Part shown: positions 23,831 to 36,159 of the stretch, piece by piece | Layout of the letters: each line of letters begins with the position of its first letter | Position numbering within the stretch: position 1 is the first letter of the stretch | Assembly (NCBI GenBank): GCA_013398015.1 | Contig: VZRR01004497.1 | Location: forward strand, 1,380,210 to 1,444,209 | DNA from: Oreocharis arfaki | Taxonomy: Eukaryota > Chordata > Aves > Passeriformes > Paramythiidae | Length of the DNA: 64,000 bases | Direction of reading: 5' to 3' | Program-made: the position numbers and the translations under genes | Notes under the pieces: generated by a model | The model's database searches: none | Seen by the model: only the letters and a program-made list of their open reading frames with translations | What the model was told of the DNA's origin: nothing

Positions 23831-23857
<27 letters not shown>
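23831..23857. repeat. (AC)13 microsatellite
   Basis: Uninterrupted AC run flanked by acatgtgt and acatgtac, which extend the purine-pyrimidine alternation. Confidence 0.95.
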
Positions 23858-23861
<4 letters not shown>

Positions 23862-26800
23862 CATAGTCAGATTCGTGTCTTCTGCACCGACATGAGAATC
23901 CTACCTGATCTTCCTTTGTGGAAAGAAATGGTAAATGAAGGTAACACATTCCTCTTGCACTGAAGGAGTTTGAAATCATGCAGTGTGAGCTGCATTTGTG
24001 AACAAATGCCCCAAAACATCTCCCTTTCCCTTACAGAAGAAATGCAAGCTCTTTGGAGACATGTCTGTAATAGTTTGGGTTGAAAGACTGGGCCGTCTAT
24101 GTGAGAGTGTCTGAACAGTTGTATATATTTTCAAATTAAATAACTAAACATTAAAAAGAAATATGTTGTGGAAAATAGCTGTCTGAAGCTTGTACTATGA
24201 GCAATATCCATTTTTATGCATACCAGCATGCATAAATGAGGACCAAATCTGCTTAGCTTTGAAAATTGTGAAATGCATGAAGACAAGACATATCCAGCTT
24301 CTACAAAACATGTTTGTGGTTTTCTGTGATCTCCAGAACATATTTATGCCAAAGAACTTTTAGAAGGGCAAAGGAGACCTGATTATAGCTGTAGCACATA
24401 ACATTTCTTGATTGGCTCACAAGAGGCTGGTGAAGACATGGGCTAAACTAAGCATCACCTGGACTTCAGTGCAGCCCATGCCTCACCTCACATCCCACAA
24501 CCCTCATGCACCCATTTACAACAGCCTATTACTCCAAAAGACTGTGTTCCCAGGAAAAGGTTGCATAAGATTGATTTATGGTTTCCACCTTTAAGTCAAG
24601 GCTTCTCTCTTGCCACCAGCAACTAAGTTCCACACAGGCAAAAGAGTCTTCTAACCTGCAGAATAAACAGCCCCTTTTTCACTGTCACCCTCCGGGTCCA
24701 TGCTCAGTGCCATTCCTAACCTGGGCCTCCAGCAGATACAAGCTGGAGGAGCTCTGCCCACCTTTCCTCTCCAAACACTCCAGGACAAGAGAGGAGTTGC
24801 TGTTCAAAAGAAGCACTTCAGAGGAAGAGATCAGTCCTGCTAGCAACAGAGGAGACTTGAGAGCATAAGAACTAAGCTGGACAAAAACCTGCAGATGTTC
24901 TGCACTTCCACTATGCATCGGATCATGTTTTTCCAAGCCAAGCTACTTTGGGACACACTGCCAGCAGCAGCTCCTGTGTCCTGTCCATGCTCAGAAGCAC
25001 CAATTTTCTCCACAGGCTGTACAGATTTGAAGCAGCCTACATGCCACTAATGGTACATCATTGTTTGTATATCTCTGCTCTCAAACTCATTACCTCAGCA
25101 AGGGAGGCTCAGGACGGAGAACCAGGGGTGGCCACGAGACAACACAACACTGCAGGAGTCAGGGCTCTGCTCCTGTGGAAAAAAAACAACCTGAAAGGCT
25201 GAAGGCTGCTTTACTCCACACTGTCCTTCAACTGGCACCATGAGAGCCTACAGAGCAGGGCTTTGCATACCCAGGTGAAAATGAGAAGTGTCCTCCCAGC
25301 TAAGCACATTCTCATGTCCCTTATGTCTGTTGCCTGATGAGCAATACAGATCAGATCCCCTGAACACAAAGCCCTTCAAAGAAGCATCCTTCAGGTGCTT
25401 CTTTATTGCTGTTCTGATCTGGTGAGAAAGAGTCCTACAGCATTACCTTGACCCTGCAAACTGCTTGTTAAGTATTACGTAAGGAAATGACAGAAGTTAA
25501 ATGACTTTATTTTTTTTTCCACCCTATGTACTATCACATTAGGTAGAGGGAATATCAGTTATTTTTGTATGGATCCTCTACCATATGTGAAACTATTTTA
25601 AGGGGGGTAGGGAGAGGGGCGGGGAATGAAACATGCCATAGGAAGCCAGTATTATTTATCTTCCTTTAAATAATCACATGGGAAAAAAGTGCAGACAAAA
25701 GTTTAATATATATATTATTCATGACAGCCTCCTCCATGCATTTTTGCCTCTGAGGGACAGTAGGAAGAAGGAAGAGAACTGTTCATATTCAAGTTGTAGG
25801 AAATTATTCTATCTGCTCTCTATGGAAAGAGAGATCAAGTTTCTGCACTTACTGATGCAGAAGTCACTTTGGGCTCTCTCACCAAAGTTCAGTTTGGGTT
25901 CTCCCACAGGATTCTTTATTTAGGATAGAACACTCTTGATGCCAGACTTTAGTAGGTCTGAGCTACATTACTCTCTGTGCTTTTAGTCTAAGTATTGTGG
26001 ATACTTTTGTAATTTATTAATTATTAATTTGATGCATTTTAACATTTTGGCAGAAACCAGGAAAATTATATTCCTATTTTCATTTTCTAGCCTCATCCTG
26101 AGTCTATTACTTGCCCCCTACTAAGAGAAAGAGAAAAAATATTAAATTTTAACAGGTGTCTTGATAAGAGCATTAGACAAACAGTTCTACAGCTGACCCA
26201 AAACTCCATGCAGATATTCTCAGCACAGTTGTTAACTGTTTATTTATGCTTATATACACCCACACTTGTAAATATTGGTTCTTGAATCAGAATGAAATAG
26301 AACTATTTTCTTATTAGTGACACTAGGCTGAAATTATAATCATTACTCATACAATCTTTAAAAATACAGTTTTAAACCTATGAGCAGATATAGATTTTGC
26401 ATTTCCATTACAATACTTTAATCTATGACCTTTGTCCTTTTATTACGATACTATTGAAATTAGGTTGTTGGAACAATGATGTGGCAACTAATTTATTCAT
26501 TGCTTTTCTTTTCCTTTTTTCTTTAACCTAAGGGTAGTAGAAAGGTCTGAAAACGATTTTTGAATCAGATATTTTTTTTATCTGTGATAATGCTTTTCCC
26601 ATGAATACAGGGCTTTGTTGAGTGTAGCAAAGGCTCTTACTTTGTCCTCAGGTTAATATACAGACACACAAAAAATGAGAGGCTGGACCTCATAAACATG
26701 GTTAGAGACAGTAATCAAAGGTATGCCTTAACACAGGCATAACATGTTCTTAAGAACTGTTTTAAAGCAAATGTTGTGGGTTTTTTTAATATATACACAC

Positions 26801-27945
26801 ACACACTCACATATTTATATATACAAGCAATACTATGTTGTTAGCACTAACACTTCCATTCCTACAAGGCCTCCAGCAGTTCCTTTGTACAAGAAGAAAC
26901 ACAAATGAATGACATTTTCACTTTCTGTTTCATATCAGCACGCTAAGCTAGATTAGCTAGTCCCAATTCTCATTTCAGACAGAAGTAAATCTGGTATAAT
27001 TCCAGCACAGCCAATGATGCCACCTACATCACTGGGGTAAATCTATGAAATCGTGCCTCTGCTACTTACATTTGTTATGTGTGGGGACAGGAATGAAACA
27101 GCCCCTGCCTGTCTCCATGCATACAGAGAGCAGCCATAGGCCCTCCCCAAGATTTCCTAACACACAATATTTCTCCACCTTTAGAATTTTGCACATCGAA
27201 TACTAACGTTGTAACAGATAATTCCAGTGCCGTGGAACAGACATAGTCATCCTAATCCCCTGTTTCCGTGTTAAAAACCTGAATGGATAAATTTCCAGGG
27301 TACCAAGATTGCGCCTCATGTATGTAACTCACACAACTAACAACATGCCTTCGTTAGAGGCACTTGAGAGAATTTTACTTTGTCCATTTTAGCTTTATTT
27401 AACAACAGTCATACACCATTCACATTAGCTCAGATTACGCATTTAATTTCCTTAAGTGCTACTCTTAAAACATCACCATGCTTAATGTTGACGTCTAAAT
27501 GGTACCATTTACGCTTTGCTGTGAACACCTCATTAAAGCAAATGGAGCAGGTAAGGAGGTAAAGCATCTGCCTTTGTTGAGGCAAATGGAGAATTGTGTG
27601 CCTTTGTTTGGCTGGGAACAGTTGATCATGATTTCTAGCCTGTGTAAACTGATATAGATCCATAGATTTCATCAGAGCTCCTCTGATTTATATTAGTTAC
27701 AGATAAGGCAGGGTTTCCTCAGAGCCTCGGGTAACGTAGTATTCCCTATGTCCATAAGGTCACTTAAGAGATGCCTCCACAGCACTGATTGTTTATACAT
27801 TGGATATGGAGGTATTTTTTAAAAAACGGCTGCTCATAAGTCACCCTTCCAGTGGGAAAAAAGAATCCCTGTTTTTTCCTTTACTCACTTGAATATCAAA
27901 GTTGTGAGTATTTATTACAGTAAGAAAACAGTATTTTTCCAATTT
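23858..27945. other. Non-coding DNA, nothing recognised
   Basis: Includes a slightly GC-richer part at 24400-25250 with overlapping open frames on both strands that resemble no family I know, a G-rich patch near 25600, and a short TA/CA repeat near 26790-26825. No gene, LTR or CR1 was recognised. Confidence 0.55.
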
Positions 27946-27988
27946 AAAAAAAAAGAAAAAAAAAGAAAAAAAAAAGAGAGGAGGAAGA
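27946..27988. repeat. A-rich AAAAAG repeat
   Basis: Runs of 9-10 A separated by single G, then GAGAGGAGG. Low complexity; also gives artefact lysine-rich open frames. Confidence 0.85.
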
Positions 27989-29250
27989 GAGATATTTTTT
28001 CTGACTTGCCAAAATTTCTCTCTTTGAATAAATTCAAGTGCAGAATATTTTGGAGCCCCCAAAAGTGTAAAAAAAGCAGGACAATTACTAAAATTTTTCT
28101 GCATTTTTACTCTATTATTGCCTTCTGTGAACACAGGTAGATATACCACAATTACAGACTTTTACATGTATTTTTAAGTATTGTGGCAAACAAAAAAAAA
28201 AAAAAGCCAAGAGCAGGGTTTGCTAAAGTAAGTAGATCAAGAGATCCTGATAAACCAACCAAAACTTGGCTTCCTTTACTGTAGCATCCTCAGTAGAATC
28301 AGTGGATTACAGAGAAGATTCTGTCCCTTTCTGCTGCAGCAAACTGTGACAGTGACAGATTAGACAGACTATCTTATCTTAAACATGGTTTAGCCATCGG
28401 GCTGTTGTCAGTAGGTTGCATCACTTCCTAAATTCTACATTAGTGTCCCGCCACCCTACAAATTGCCTTCTGTCTCCTCAGCTCCCACACCACCATGTGA
28501 CCACCTTACCAACAGAGAAGAAAGTGGAACACCATTAATGTTTGAAAAATCCTTTGAAAAATTGGGATAAAAGCTGCCATACAAGTGCAAAGTATTAATA
28601 TCATTATTTCCTTGATGTCAGTGTGAGCTGTAATAGTGTTTTTTTCCAATTAGTTACTTAAAGGAGAAGGAAAAATTAGCTGCTCCTCTGTTTTCAAAGC
28701 CAGCTGAGGCCGTTGAGGAATTAACAGCATTCTGTTTCAGATATTTCTTAACTCCTTTTGCCCCAAAATACAGAACCAGGGTTAAACACGGTCAATACCA
28801 TTTCTACTTGTTATGAGTCTTGGAAACAAGGAGCTAATGCAGGCTGCAGCAGCTATTGCTCTTACTGACAGCATATGTTTGTTGTGAGATGAACCATTTA
28901 AGCCAACTGACTACACAGGAACAGTAATAGCAAAGGATGGGCTATATTAACTTCAAAAAGCTTACATTAATGCAATGTGAAATTGTACATTTTGTGAGGC
29001 TTTCAAGTCCATTTTTTCCAAGTAATTTGTGCACAAAAAGTCTTAGAAACTTTTCTGACACAAGTGAATAAACAAATGCCTCCTCCTACTCCAAATTGTT
29101 CCTCTAATCTATTACCTAAATGGATTATCCTCGGGTTTTTTTCCCTCCAAAAGTCAAGAGCAGACAAGGCTTAAATAAGTGAAAGTAAAATCTATTAACA
29201 CCGTTCTGCAACTTTATTGATAGCACCAGGGCTATCAAAGCTATCTCCTG
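27989..29250. other. Non-coding DNA, nothing recognised
   Basis: AT-rich, with an A14-15 run near 28191-28205. No gene evidence. Confidence 0.6.
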
Positions 29251-29525
29251 CCACTTGGTAGCACAAAAGCGGAGAGTTCCCACCTCCTCGCCTGGCGGCA
29301 GGGGAACCCAGTGGTCAGTGAAGCCGAGTTTCCACAGCAACACCCAGTTATGTTTCCCAGGCAACCAGGATCCTCAAAATCGGGTGGCAATTGGTGAGCA
29401 GAGTGGTTTGGGGACAGTAAAATCTATTTTCCCACTTCACCAAAGCAGGAGCTGTGCTGGTGGCTGGCCCAGGTGGGATGTAAGGGAAGAAGGGGCTGCA
29501 GCCTGACTACAGGACGCAGCTGCTT
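29251..29525. other. GC-richer segment around an RFX-like motif
   Basis: A local rise in GC with a few CpGs (aagcggag, ctcgcctggcggcag, gccgag, aatcgggtgg, ggacgcag). Overlapping open frames on both strands show no known domain. It could be a small promoter or enhancer, or unremarkable. Confidence 0.35.
29352..29365. promoter_or_regulatory. RFX X-box-like motif
   Basis: GTTTCC-CA-GGCAAC: two inverted half-sites with a 2-bp spacer, which fits the RFX X-box (GTNRCC, spacer, RGYAAC) with one off-consensus base. A single motif of this length can occur by chance in a genome. Confidence 0.4.
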
Positions 29526-31055
29526 CTCCTGGCTCACATCTACATTCAGCTTCTTCAACCTCCCCACTTTGCTCAACAGAGTGCTCAAAAAAGTAACATA
29601 GTACATTTTTATTTACAGTTATTTTCTTCATTTGCTAATTTCATACCTACCACTCCTACATTCTTGTCTATTTTTAATACTGCCTCATACATATTTTGTG
29701 CCAGCTTTTGGGGACCCTATGCTTTAATAAATGCTGCATTAACAGCAGAGGACCAAACCTCTGTTTCGTTCAGTTCTCAGTTTGAACAACATGCCACTGC
29801 AGGCAAGGAAAGGATTGTTCAAGTCACAAAATTCAGATTCTTATTAATTTTATTTGAAAAGCGTGTTTGATTTATGAGGAGGGGCACGATAAGCTCATCC
29901 GTAGTGTTTAGACAGATGTGGACCCAGAATTTTTAATGAACTCTTTAACCCAGTGGCATGTTGTTATTGGTGGTGACCCTGATTGTTCTATCAATACCTG
30001 GCTTGCTGTCATCTGAGGACATTGGGAAAGGGGAACAAGGGAGGGCAAATATTCTCTAGGCAGAAATTCACTTCTCTGTGTATCTTGACCATTATTTTCA
30101 GACTTGGGAAAATGATGTTCCGAATATTGTCACTTTCTAGGCTTTCTTGAGCTGACTTGAAAGGCCTTGAAGAAGTTTTGTGACTTCAAAGAGCATATTG
30201 ACAGCTGATCTTGTCCCTGCAGATGACATGAATTCAAACAGGCAAAGAATGACCTGTCTGAGGATGAAAGTTAATGTTTCCAGCAGTTTTCAAAAATGTT
30301 TCTTTTCATGTCACAGAGAACCAACTCCAAACAAGACATACAGGAAAATACATGAGATTAACCAGCATCTTCAGGTGTTGATCAGTGCAATCAGGCAAGA
30401 TTCAAAGTACTGCAGAATGTTGTGTGACATGGTCACAAAAAAATAAAAATCCCCAAACTGTATTAGGCAAATAGGTTAACCTTAGCTTCTTCAGATATGA
30501 GAAAACATCCTGGTTTTCCAAGTTACCTGGGCCTAAATATCGCGCTGTACTTTCCAATGCAAATATAGCCAGTGCTCCCTCTTACCTCAAAGGCAGTGAG
30601 AGAAGGTGCAGTCACACCACGTCCACTTCTCTTTGCCAGTTGAAGCTAGAGAAAGAAAATAACTGAGGTCATGTCAGTGAAGATTTGCTCTTCTTTCTAT
30701 TCTACAGGCACAAAAGACAGAAAAATAGAGATTTTTGACGGTATGCTCACATGTGCTAGGTGCTTCATGCTGCCAGAAATTAGTGACTCCTGTGATGTGA
30801 CTGCTAACTACCATGTAGACCTGGGAGGAAAGTATCCTAAGTCACACGTAGTTTTAATCTTTTCTTCTGTAAACGCCATTAGAAAGGTCAAAATTAGACA
30901 TCTCCTGTTACTGGAAACTCTGAGACCTATGTCCTCAGTGCCCTTTTAAATGATATGGCATACAGCTAAAGAAAAAGTTAAATATCACCTGTTTGGTCTA
31001 TGTTTTAAAAGGCTGTTTCTAGTGCCTGTTTAGAATTGAACAAGTGCTGTTAATC
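29526..31055. other. Non-coding DNA, nothing firm
   Basis: Plus-strand open frames at 30180-30446 and 30671-30949 have mixed composition but no family resemblance that I can name. Confidence 0.5.
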
Positions 31056-31133
31056 TGTGTTGAGTCTCTTCCAACAGCCACTGCTGCAGAAAGAATTTTG
31101 TCTAATGCTTACCTTACTCGATTCAAAATGTAA
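31056..31133 (+). pseudogene. Possible hAT transposase C-terminal scrap
   Basis: In one frame the DNA reads 'ESLPTATAAERILSNAY' followed by 'LTRFKM' and a stop. hAT transposases carry a C-terminal dimerisation block of the form LP-T/V-S/T-x-A-x-ERxFS followed by an RL/KM-like segment. The match is about 20 residues, lacks flanking transposase sequence, and seems one residue short. It may be a relic of an old DNA transposon or chance. Confidence 0.3.
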
Positions 31134-31471
31134 GAGGAAAAAAATCCTCTTCTATCAGAACGTTGTTCTAGTCCACACAAAATTTAATTATCTTAAGCAA
31201 ACTTACAAACGATGAAGAAAAAACTCAGTTAAAAGTTGTGAAATGTGTGTCTGGAAATTAACTATCAAGACAAGTCATGTATATATTAAATAACTTTTCA
31301 GCTCATCTTAAACAATCATAGATTTATACAAATATGACTGCTCCAAAAAAAAAGGAATTACTATCTCCACTATTCTGGCTCTCAGTCTGTCCTACGCCTC
31401 TCTTGTGCTTCAAGAGTCCCTGACACTGAAGCTCATGAGTAACTGTGAAAAGCTCTTGCAGGCATGGTGCG
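31134..31471. other. Non-coding DNA, nothing recognised
   Basis: AT-rich spacer; no feature was seen. Confidence 0.6.
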
Positions 31472-31514
31472 CTCCTTCCTCCCTTCCTCTCTTCCTCCCT
31501 TCCTCCCTTCCTCT
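31472..31514. repeat. (TTCC/CTCC)n pyrimidine microsatellite
   Basis: About ten imperfect TTCC/CTCC units, all pyrimidine on the plus strand; triplex-prone. Confidence 0.9.
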
Positions 31515-34244
31515 GTGGTGCATATGCATTGGTCAAAGCATTGAAAGAGGCTCTAGGGTATCACACCTGTGAAATCTAAAAGGTTAAACTATTGGCATTG
31601 CGAGGTTCCGATACTGGGTGTGTAAGGGTCTTTCATGGTGTGTCTGGAGGTTTGGGGAGCATGAAGTAGGTCTGTATATTTGGGGTCAAAGGGAATAAGC
31701 AGCTAAATCATCAGGAGGACCTGAAGAGCCAGAGAAATAAAAAATCATAAACCATTTTAACATGATATGTTACCATTCTGGCTTTTCCAGCACTTTAACT
31801 TTATCCAAAAAATCAAGGCTGACACTTTTTTCTACTTGTAAAAAGAACAAAACAAGATGAAACAAAATAAAACAACAACAAGAAAATGGGGTAAAAAGAA
31901 AGGAAGAAAACCCAATAACTATGACAAGCACAAGGGGTTTTTTCTGAAACAGCTGGCTGATTCTATGTTCTTTCAATGATTCAGTACATCTGGGACAGAG
32001 GAAATATTTGTCAGAATAAGGTTGGTCTATTCACATATAAAATGCACTATTCAGTTGTAATCACTCTCTTGGACTTCTGAAAACCCTATCTGAAGCTGCT
32101 CTGTTCACATGGACAGAGGCTACCTGTGCTTGCTGAGTGGGCTGAGCTCAGGCTGCCTTTGTGAATGGCCTTCCTCAACTCTCTACACCATTCAGCATGT
32201 ATCCCTGCTATAAGTAGGAAACTCAAAATAGGCAGCACTGTGGAGTGGGGGAGTGCTGCTGTTCCTACATTGTTTTATCACCAAACAGCCAGCAAGTGCT
32301 ATTAAATTCCCAGAGCAGAACTAGTACACAAACAGAATTCACAATAATGCCCCAAGTCTTGAGGATGAAGCTTCAGGAGAAAAATGTATTACAGTGTCTG
32401 GGCAGCACAGGAAGACATTATACCGTGACCTCTTCTGAACCTTGTCCCCTGGCTTTAGATAGCTCCTCTGCATTGCTCAGTGCTGACATTATGTGGTCTA
32501 GAAGCCTAAGGTAACTGAAAATCTCCCGTGAACTTGTACTGCCTCTGCCCAGGCATGAGCCTGGAATCACAGCAGAGTTTGTAGAGAGGAAAGTTCCACT
32601 TCTGCTGCAGAGAACTCCTTATTGCTTTGTAGACACTGGTTGCAAAGTCTGGCCATTCTTTGGACAGCAGCAGAACTGTGAGTTGAGCTGATATCCTAGG
32701 AACATTTAATCACAAATCTCTACCATGTCATACAGCTTGCTTTAAAAGTTGGGAGTTTCTGAGAATGAAAGGCTTAAAAGGCAGTGCTCATTGGCCCAGC
32801 ACAGGTAACGCTGTGGGATACTCCTAGAGAGCAATGCTCTTGCTGCTTTTTGTGTGATGTTGGCAAGGCAAACAAAGCAGACAAAGAGGAATCAAAGTTT
32901 TGTGAGAAGGGTTAAAGAATTCTTTACGTCATTTATTAGTTCTGGTCCATCAAACATATGAGAAACAAGTTCTGCATTGCTGCGATGACTCTTGAACCTT
33001 CCTGTTTATCCTTTCCTCCCTTCCCTCAAAATGCTTTGTCCAGCTCTAAACAAAACAGGCAGTCACCTTCACTTCTATCTCAGCAAGGTCAAAGGCATTG
33101 AATGTACCTTAGAGATAGAAAGAAAGTCAGCCAAAGGAGCTAAAAGCAATATCCATTGTAGCAATGAGGACTTTTCCTACTGTTGGGACTATCTGAAGCA
33201 GTTTCACAAATGTGTGTGTGAATGAAACTTTTATCATAAGGATTTCAGTCTTTATTGTGGCATAAACATCCATATTGCTTTTCACAAGCACAGGTGCTTT
33301 GCAACATGGACTTATTCGAGTTTGAAGGACAGAGATTCATGTAATAACACTAAGGGAATAGAGAGAAAATGTATAATCTTGGGTCTAATCTAGCAGTGCT
33401 TGATCCTCTCCCTTATCTTGCTTGCCAAAAATGCCTGTTATTCTGTTGGTTTTCTATTGCTGAGCAAAAGTTTGCACTGGTAGTACTTAATATAATGATT
33501 TTGTTTTAGTTTTCTTAGACCTCATCTTGCTTTCTTTCCCTGGCTTTTAAACTTTGTTGCAAGTCAGGTGTCATGCAGCAGTTCCAGAGCAACCCTGTGC
33601 TGCTGAGATAACTTGGTTTCTTCTGTGTTGTCTTCTTCTAGTCTGTCGTCAGTTGGTCCAACTTCCTCATACTTTTCCTTACTGTTCTGGGCATTGGCCC
33701 AAGTTGCTTCATTCAAAGGAAAAAGAGCTACATCCTGCTACATTGTTCAGTTCAAAGTTACTGTGGTGGCCCTGAATCTTACGTTCCCAGTCCTTTTGTT
33801 CTTTTCCATCATTGTGCTTAAGGCCTCATTATGAGTGGTCGCAGATCTAGTGGTTTTCATCTTAGCACGCTGTCAGGTTGAATCACTGGCAATGTCCTCT
33901 CAACGGGAGTTTGCAGTTCAAGGACTGCCTTTGGATCAGGCGTTGCATGATTCAAATAAAAAATTCATATGCAAGTGTTTGGTACTGTAGTGACAAGGTG
34001 CTATTGCTGCCTGCATTTAGTGACCTTTTTTTATGAGTGTGAAGGACTTGCTGCCAGGGACAGAACCGCACTCTGAAATACCACAAATATGGCATCCTCT
34101 CAGAGCTGTGGTTCTGGGGACGCAGCAGAGCAGCCCTGTGGTGCCACCTTTCTTTGCTCCTGATCAGTCCTGCACAACAGCCAGTCCTTTGCTGGGATCT
34201 CAGTTTATTCCTGACCAATCTTGTACCCAGACCAGCCCAGAACC
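31515..34244. other. Non-coding DNA, nothing recognised
   Basis: No repeat family, RNA gene or convincing exon was found on either strand. Confidence 0.6.
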
Positions 34245-34700
34245 TTGGAATGATTTAGACTGAAAAGGAGGCCTGAAGGACATCCGATTGGATCTGACTG
34301 AAGCAGGTTCAATCAGATTAGGTTGTTCATGGTCTTGTCTAGCTGAGTTTTAATGTTTACAAGGATGGCAGTTCCACTTTTCTGGACACCCAGCTGAGAT
34401 TTATAAACACCATAATGGTCAAAAAGGAGCAAAAACCACCCTCTTATCTAACCGGAGTTCGCCTGTCTGCTGCCTCCTGCACTATCACTGTGCACCTTCT
34501 GAGAAAAGCTGGTTAAATCTTTCCTACATTCTCCCGTGTGGCAGTTCTAGACAATGGTAATATCCTTCCCAAGTCCTTTCCTCTTAAGACTGAACAAACC
34601 CAGCATCTCCTCAAACATGATGTTCTCCAGCCCACTGACCGCCTTAGTGGCCTTCACAGCACTCAGTCTAGCACGCCCTCTCCATCTGCTTCTGAATGTT
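34245..34700 (-). mobile_element. Old, diverged CR1 3' tail
   Basis: Starts 'ttggaatgatttagactg', a decayed form of the antisense CR1 3' end. It continues with 'aggttgttcatggtcttgtc' and 'gttttaatgtttacaaggatgg', has an unmatched middle part, then 'ctgaacaaacccagcatctc', 'gttctccagcccactgaccg' and 'ccttagtggccttcacagc'. These are in consensus order, so it is one copy. The many differences make it older than the copy at 5949-6338. Confidence 0.75.
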
Positions 34701-35227
34701 GAGCATGAAACCACCAAAAAGATTATAAGATCATTTTCCTGACTTCCCTTTCACAATTTTTGAAGGGGTTAGAAGAATCTGTACCTGATCTGCCACAGCA
34801 GTCCACTGTAGATCTTTTGCACCAGTTAATCAGCATGTTTCTGACTGAAAGGGTGGGAAGCAGCATAGGAAAATAGAGACCAAAACAAGTTTTAATTACA
34901 AATGTGAAGTACTGTCTAAGCATTGCAGAAAAAACCACAATTCAGACTATTTTGTCATACAGTAGATAAAGATAGGAAGAGGTAGCCTAATTATTTATTT
35001 CGGCCCTTTTTACACAACTTCACATACTAACAGTGGTGCTGTAATTACTGCTTGGTAACTTTAAATTCCTATAATGGAATCTGATTGGTGGCAGCACCTT
35101 GAAAATGATTAAAGAATTTTGAAATCCATTAAAGAATTAAAAACAGCCTTATTACTAAGAACAGAATACATTCATATTCTGTAACTAGTATGTAATTCTC
35201 CTGAAAAGCATATTAATTTGTGCCTAA
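34701..35227. other. Non-coding DNA, nothing recognised
   Basis: AT-rich spacer without features. Confidence 0.6.
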
Positions 35228-35353
35228 CAAGATTTTTATTTTATATTTTTTGTGCTAGGCAGATACTTGAGTAATAGGACCTCGACTGAGCAAGATTTTT
35301 ATTTTATATTTTTTGTGCTAGACAGATACTTGAGTAATGGGACCTTGACTGAG
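35228..35353. repeat. 63-bp tandem duplication, 2 copies
   Basis: Copy 1 (35228-35290) and copy 2 (35291-35353) both begin caagatttttattttat and end gactgag. They differ at three positions (g/a, a/g, c/t, all transitions), about 95% identical. The unit is 21 codons, so a 64-codon chance open frame runs through both. Confidence 0.92.
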
Positions 35354-36121
35354 CAACTGAATAATCAAAAGTCATTACAACAAGTGTGCACCAGGTCCAT
35401 TCTGATCCTCGAGCTGCCAAAAAAAAAAAGCATTGACTTTGTTTAGCCACGTTTTTTTAGCTAGTTTTGTTTGCTGGGTGCTTATGGGGAAGCAACAGCC
35501 CTTTGCAGTTCCTGGAGATTAAAGACAGGTATTTTAATGTGACCTTTTTAGGTGTTGAAAAAAATGTTTTCAGTAGTGTCACTCCAGTGGATTTAACGGA
35601 ATAACTACAACAAGGAATCTTCCCCTTTGTTTTGAAAGAGGAAATTCTTTGGGGATTTGCTTCTTCCCTCTTTTTCCTTTGATTAGTAAATCAGCAAAGG
35701 GCTGTGTTTCGAATGGATACATGGTAGGCACTTATTCTGGAAGTACTGCTTTATAATGCATTTTCCTGAGGGCAAACAGCATTCATGGAAAATGCAGAGA
35801 ACCAAGTTAGGTAAGCAAGGTAGGCTGCCTCTCCTACGGATGCAGAGCCCTGTGTAAACAGGAACAAAGACGACACAGGAAAATATGTACCATTTTCATA
35901 AGTTCTAACTGAAATTGTATAATCATAAGCATAATCATATTTTCCATTCCCCTTGGCATCACTTTGTGGTTTATTTGTTTTCTGATGCGCCCTACATCAT
36001 CGCCTTTCGTGTTTTAGAGATGCGAATTGTCAGTAGTTTCCTTAGCTGCGGTTGTACTCCTAAGAAATATGGGGAAGTCCTTCATTGCATGGAAGATCAT
36101 TATGTAACAGATAACGAGGGG
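35354..36121. other. Non-coding DNA, nothing firm
   Basis: The part at 35900-36118 is not low complexity and may be conserved sequence, but no coding or repeat evidence was seen. Confidence 0.5.
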
Positions 36122-36159
36122 NNNNNNNNNNNNNNNNNNNNNNNNNNNNNNNNNNNNNN
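36122..36159. other. Assembly gap, 38 N
   Basis: Run of 38 N between 'gaggggg' on the left and 'gggggaggg' on the right. The G-rich edges suggest the missing bases are a hard-to-read G-rich tract. Confidence 0.98.
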
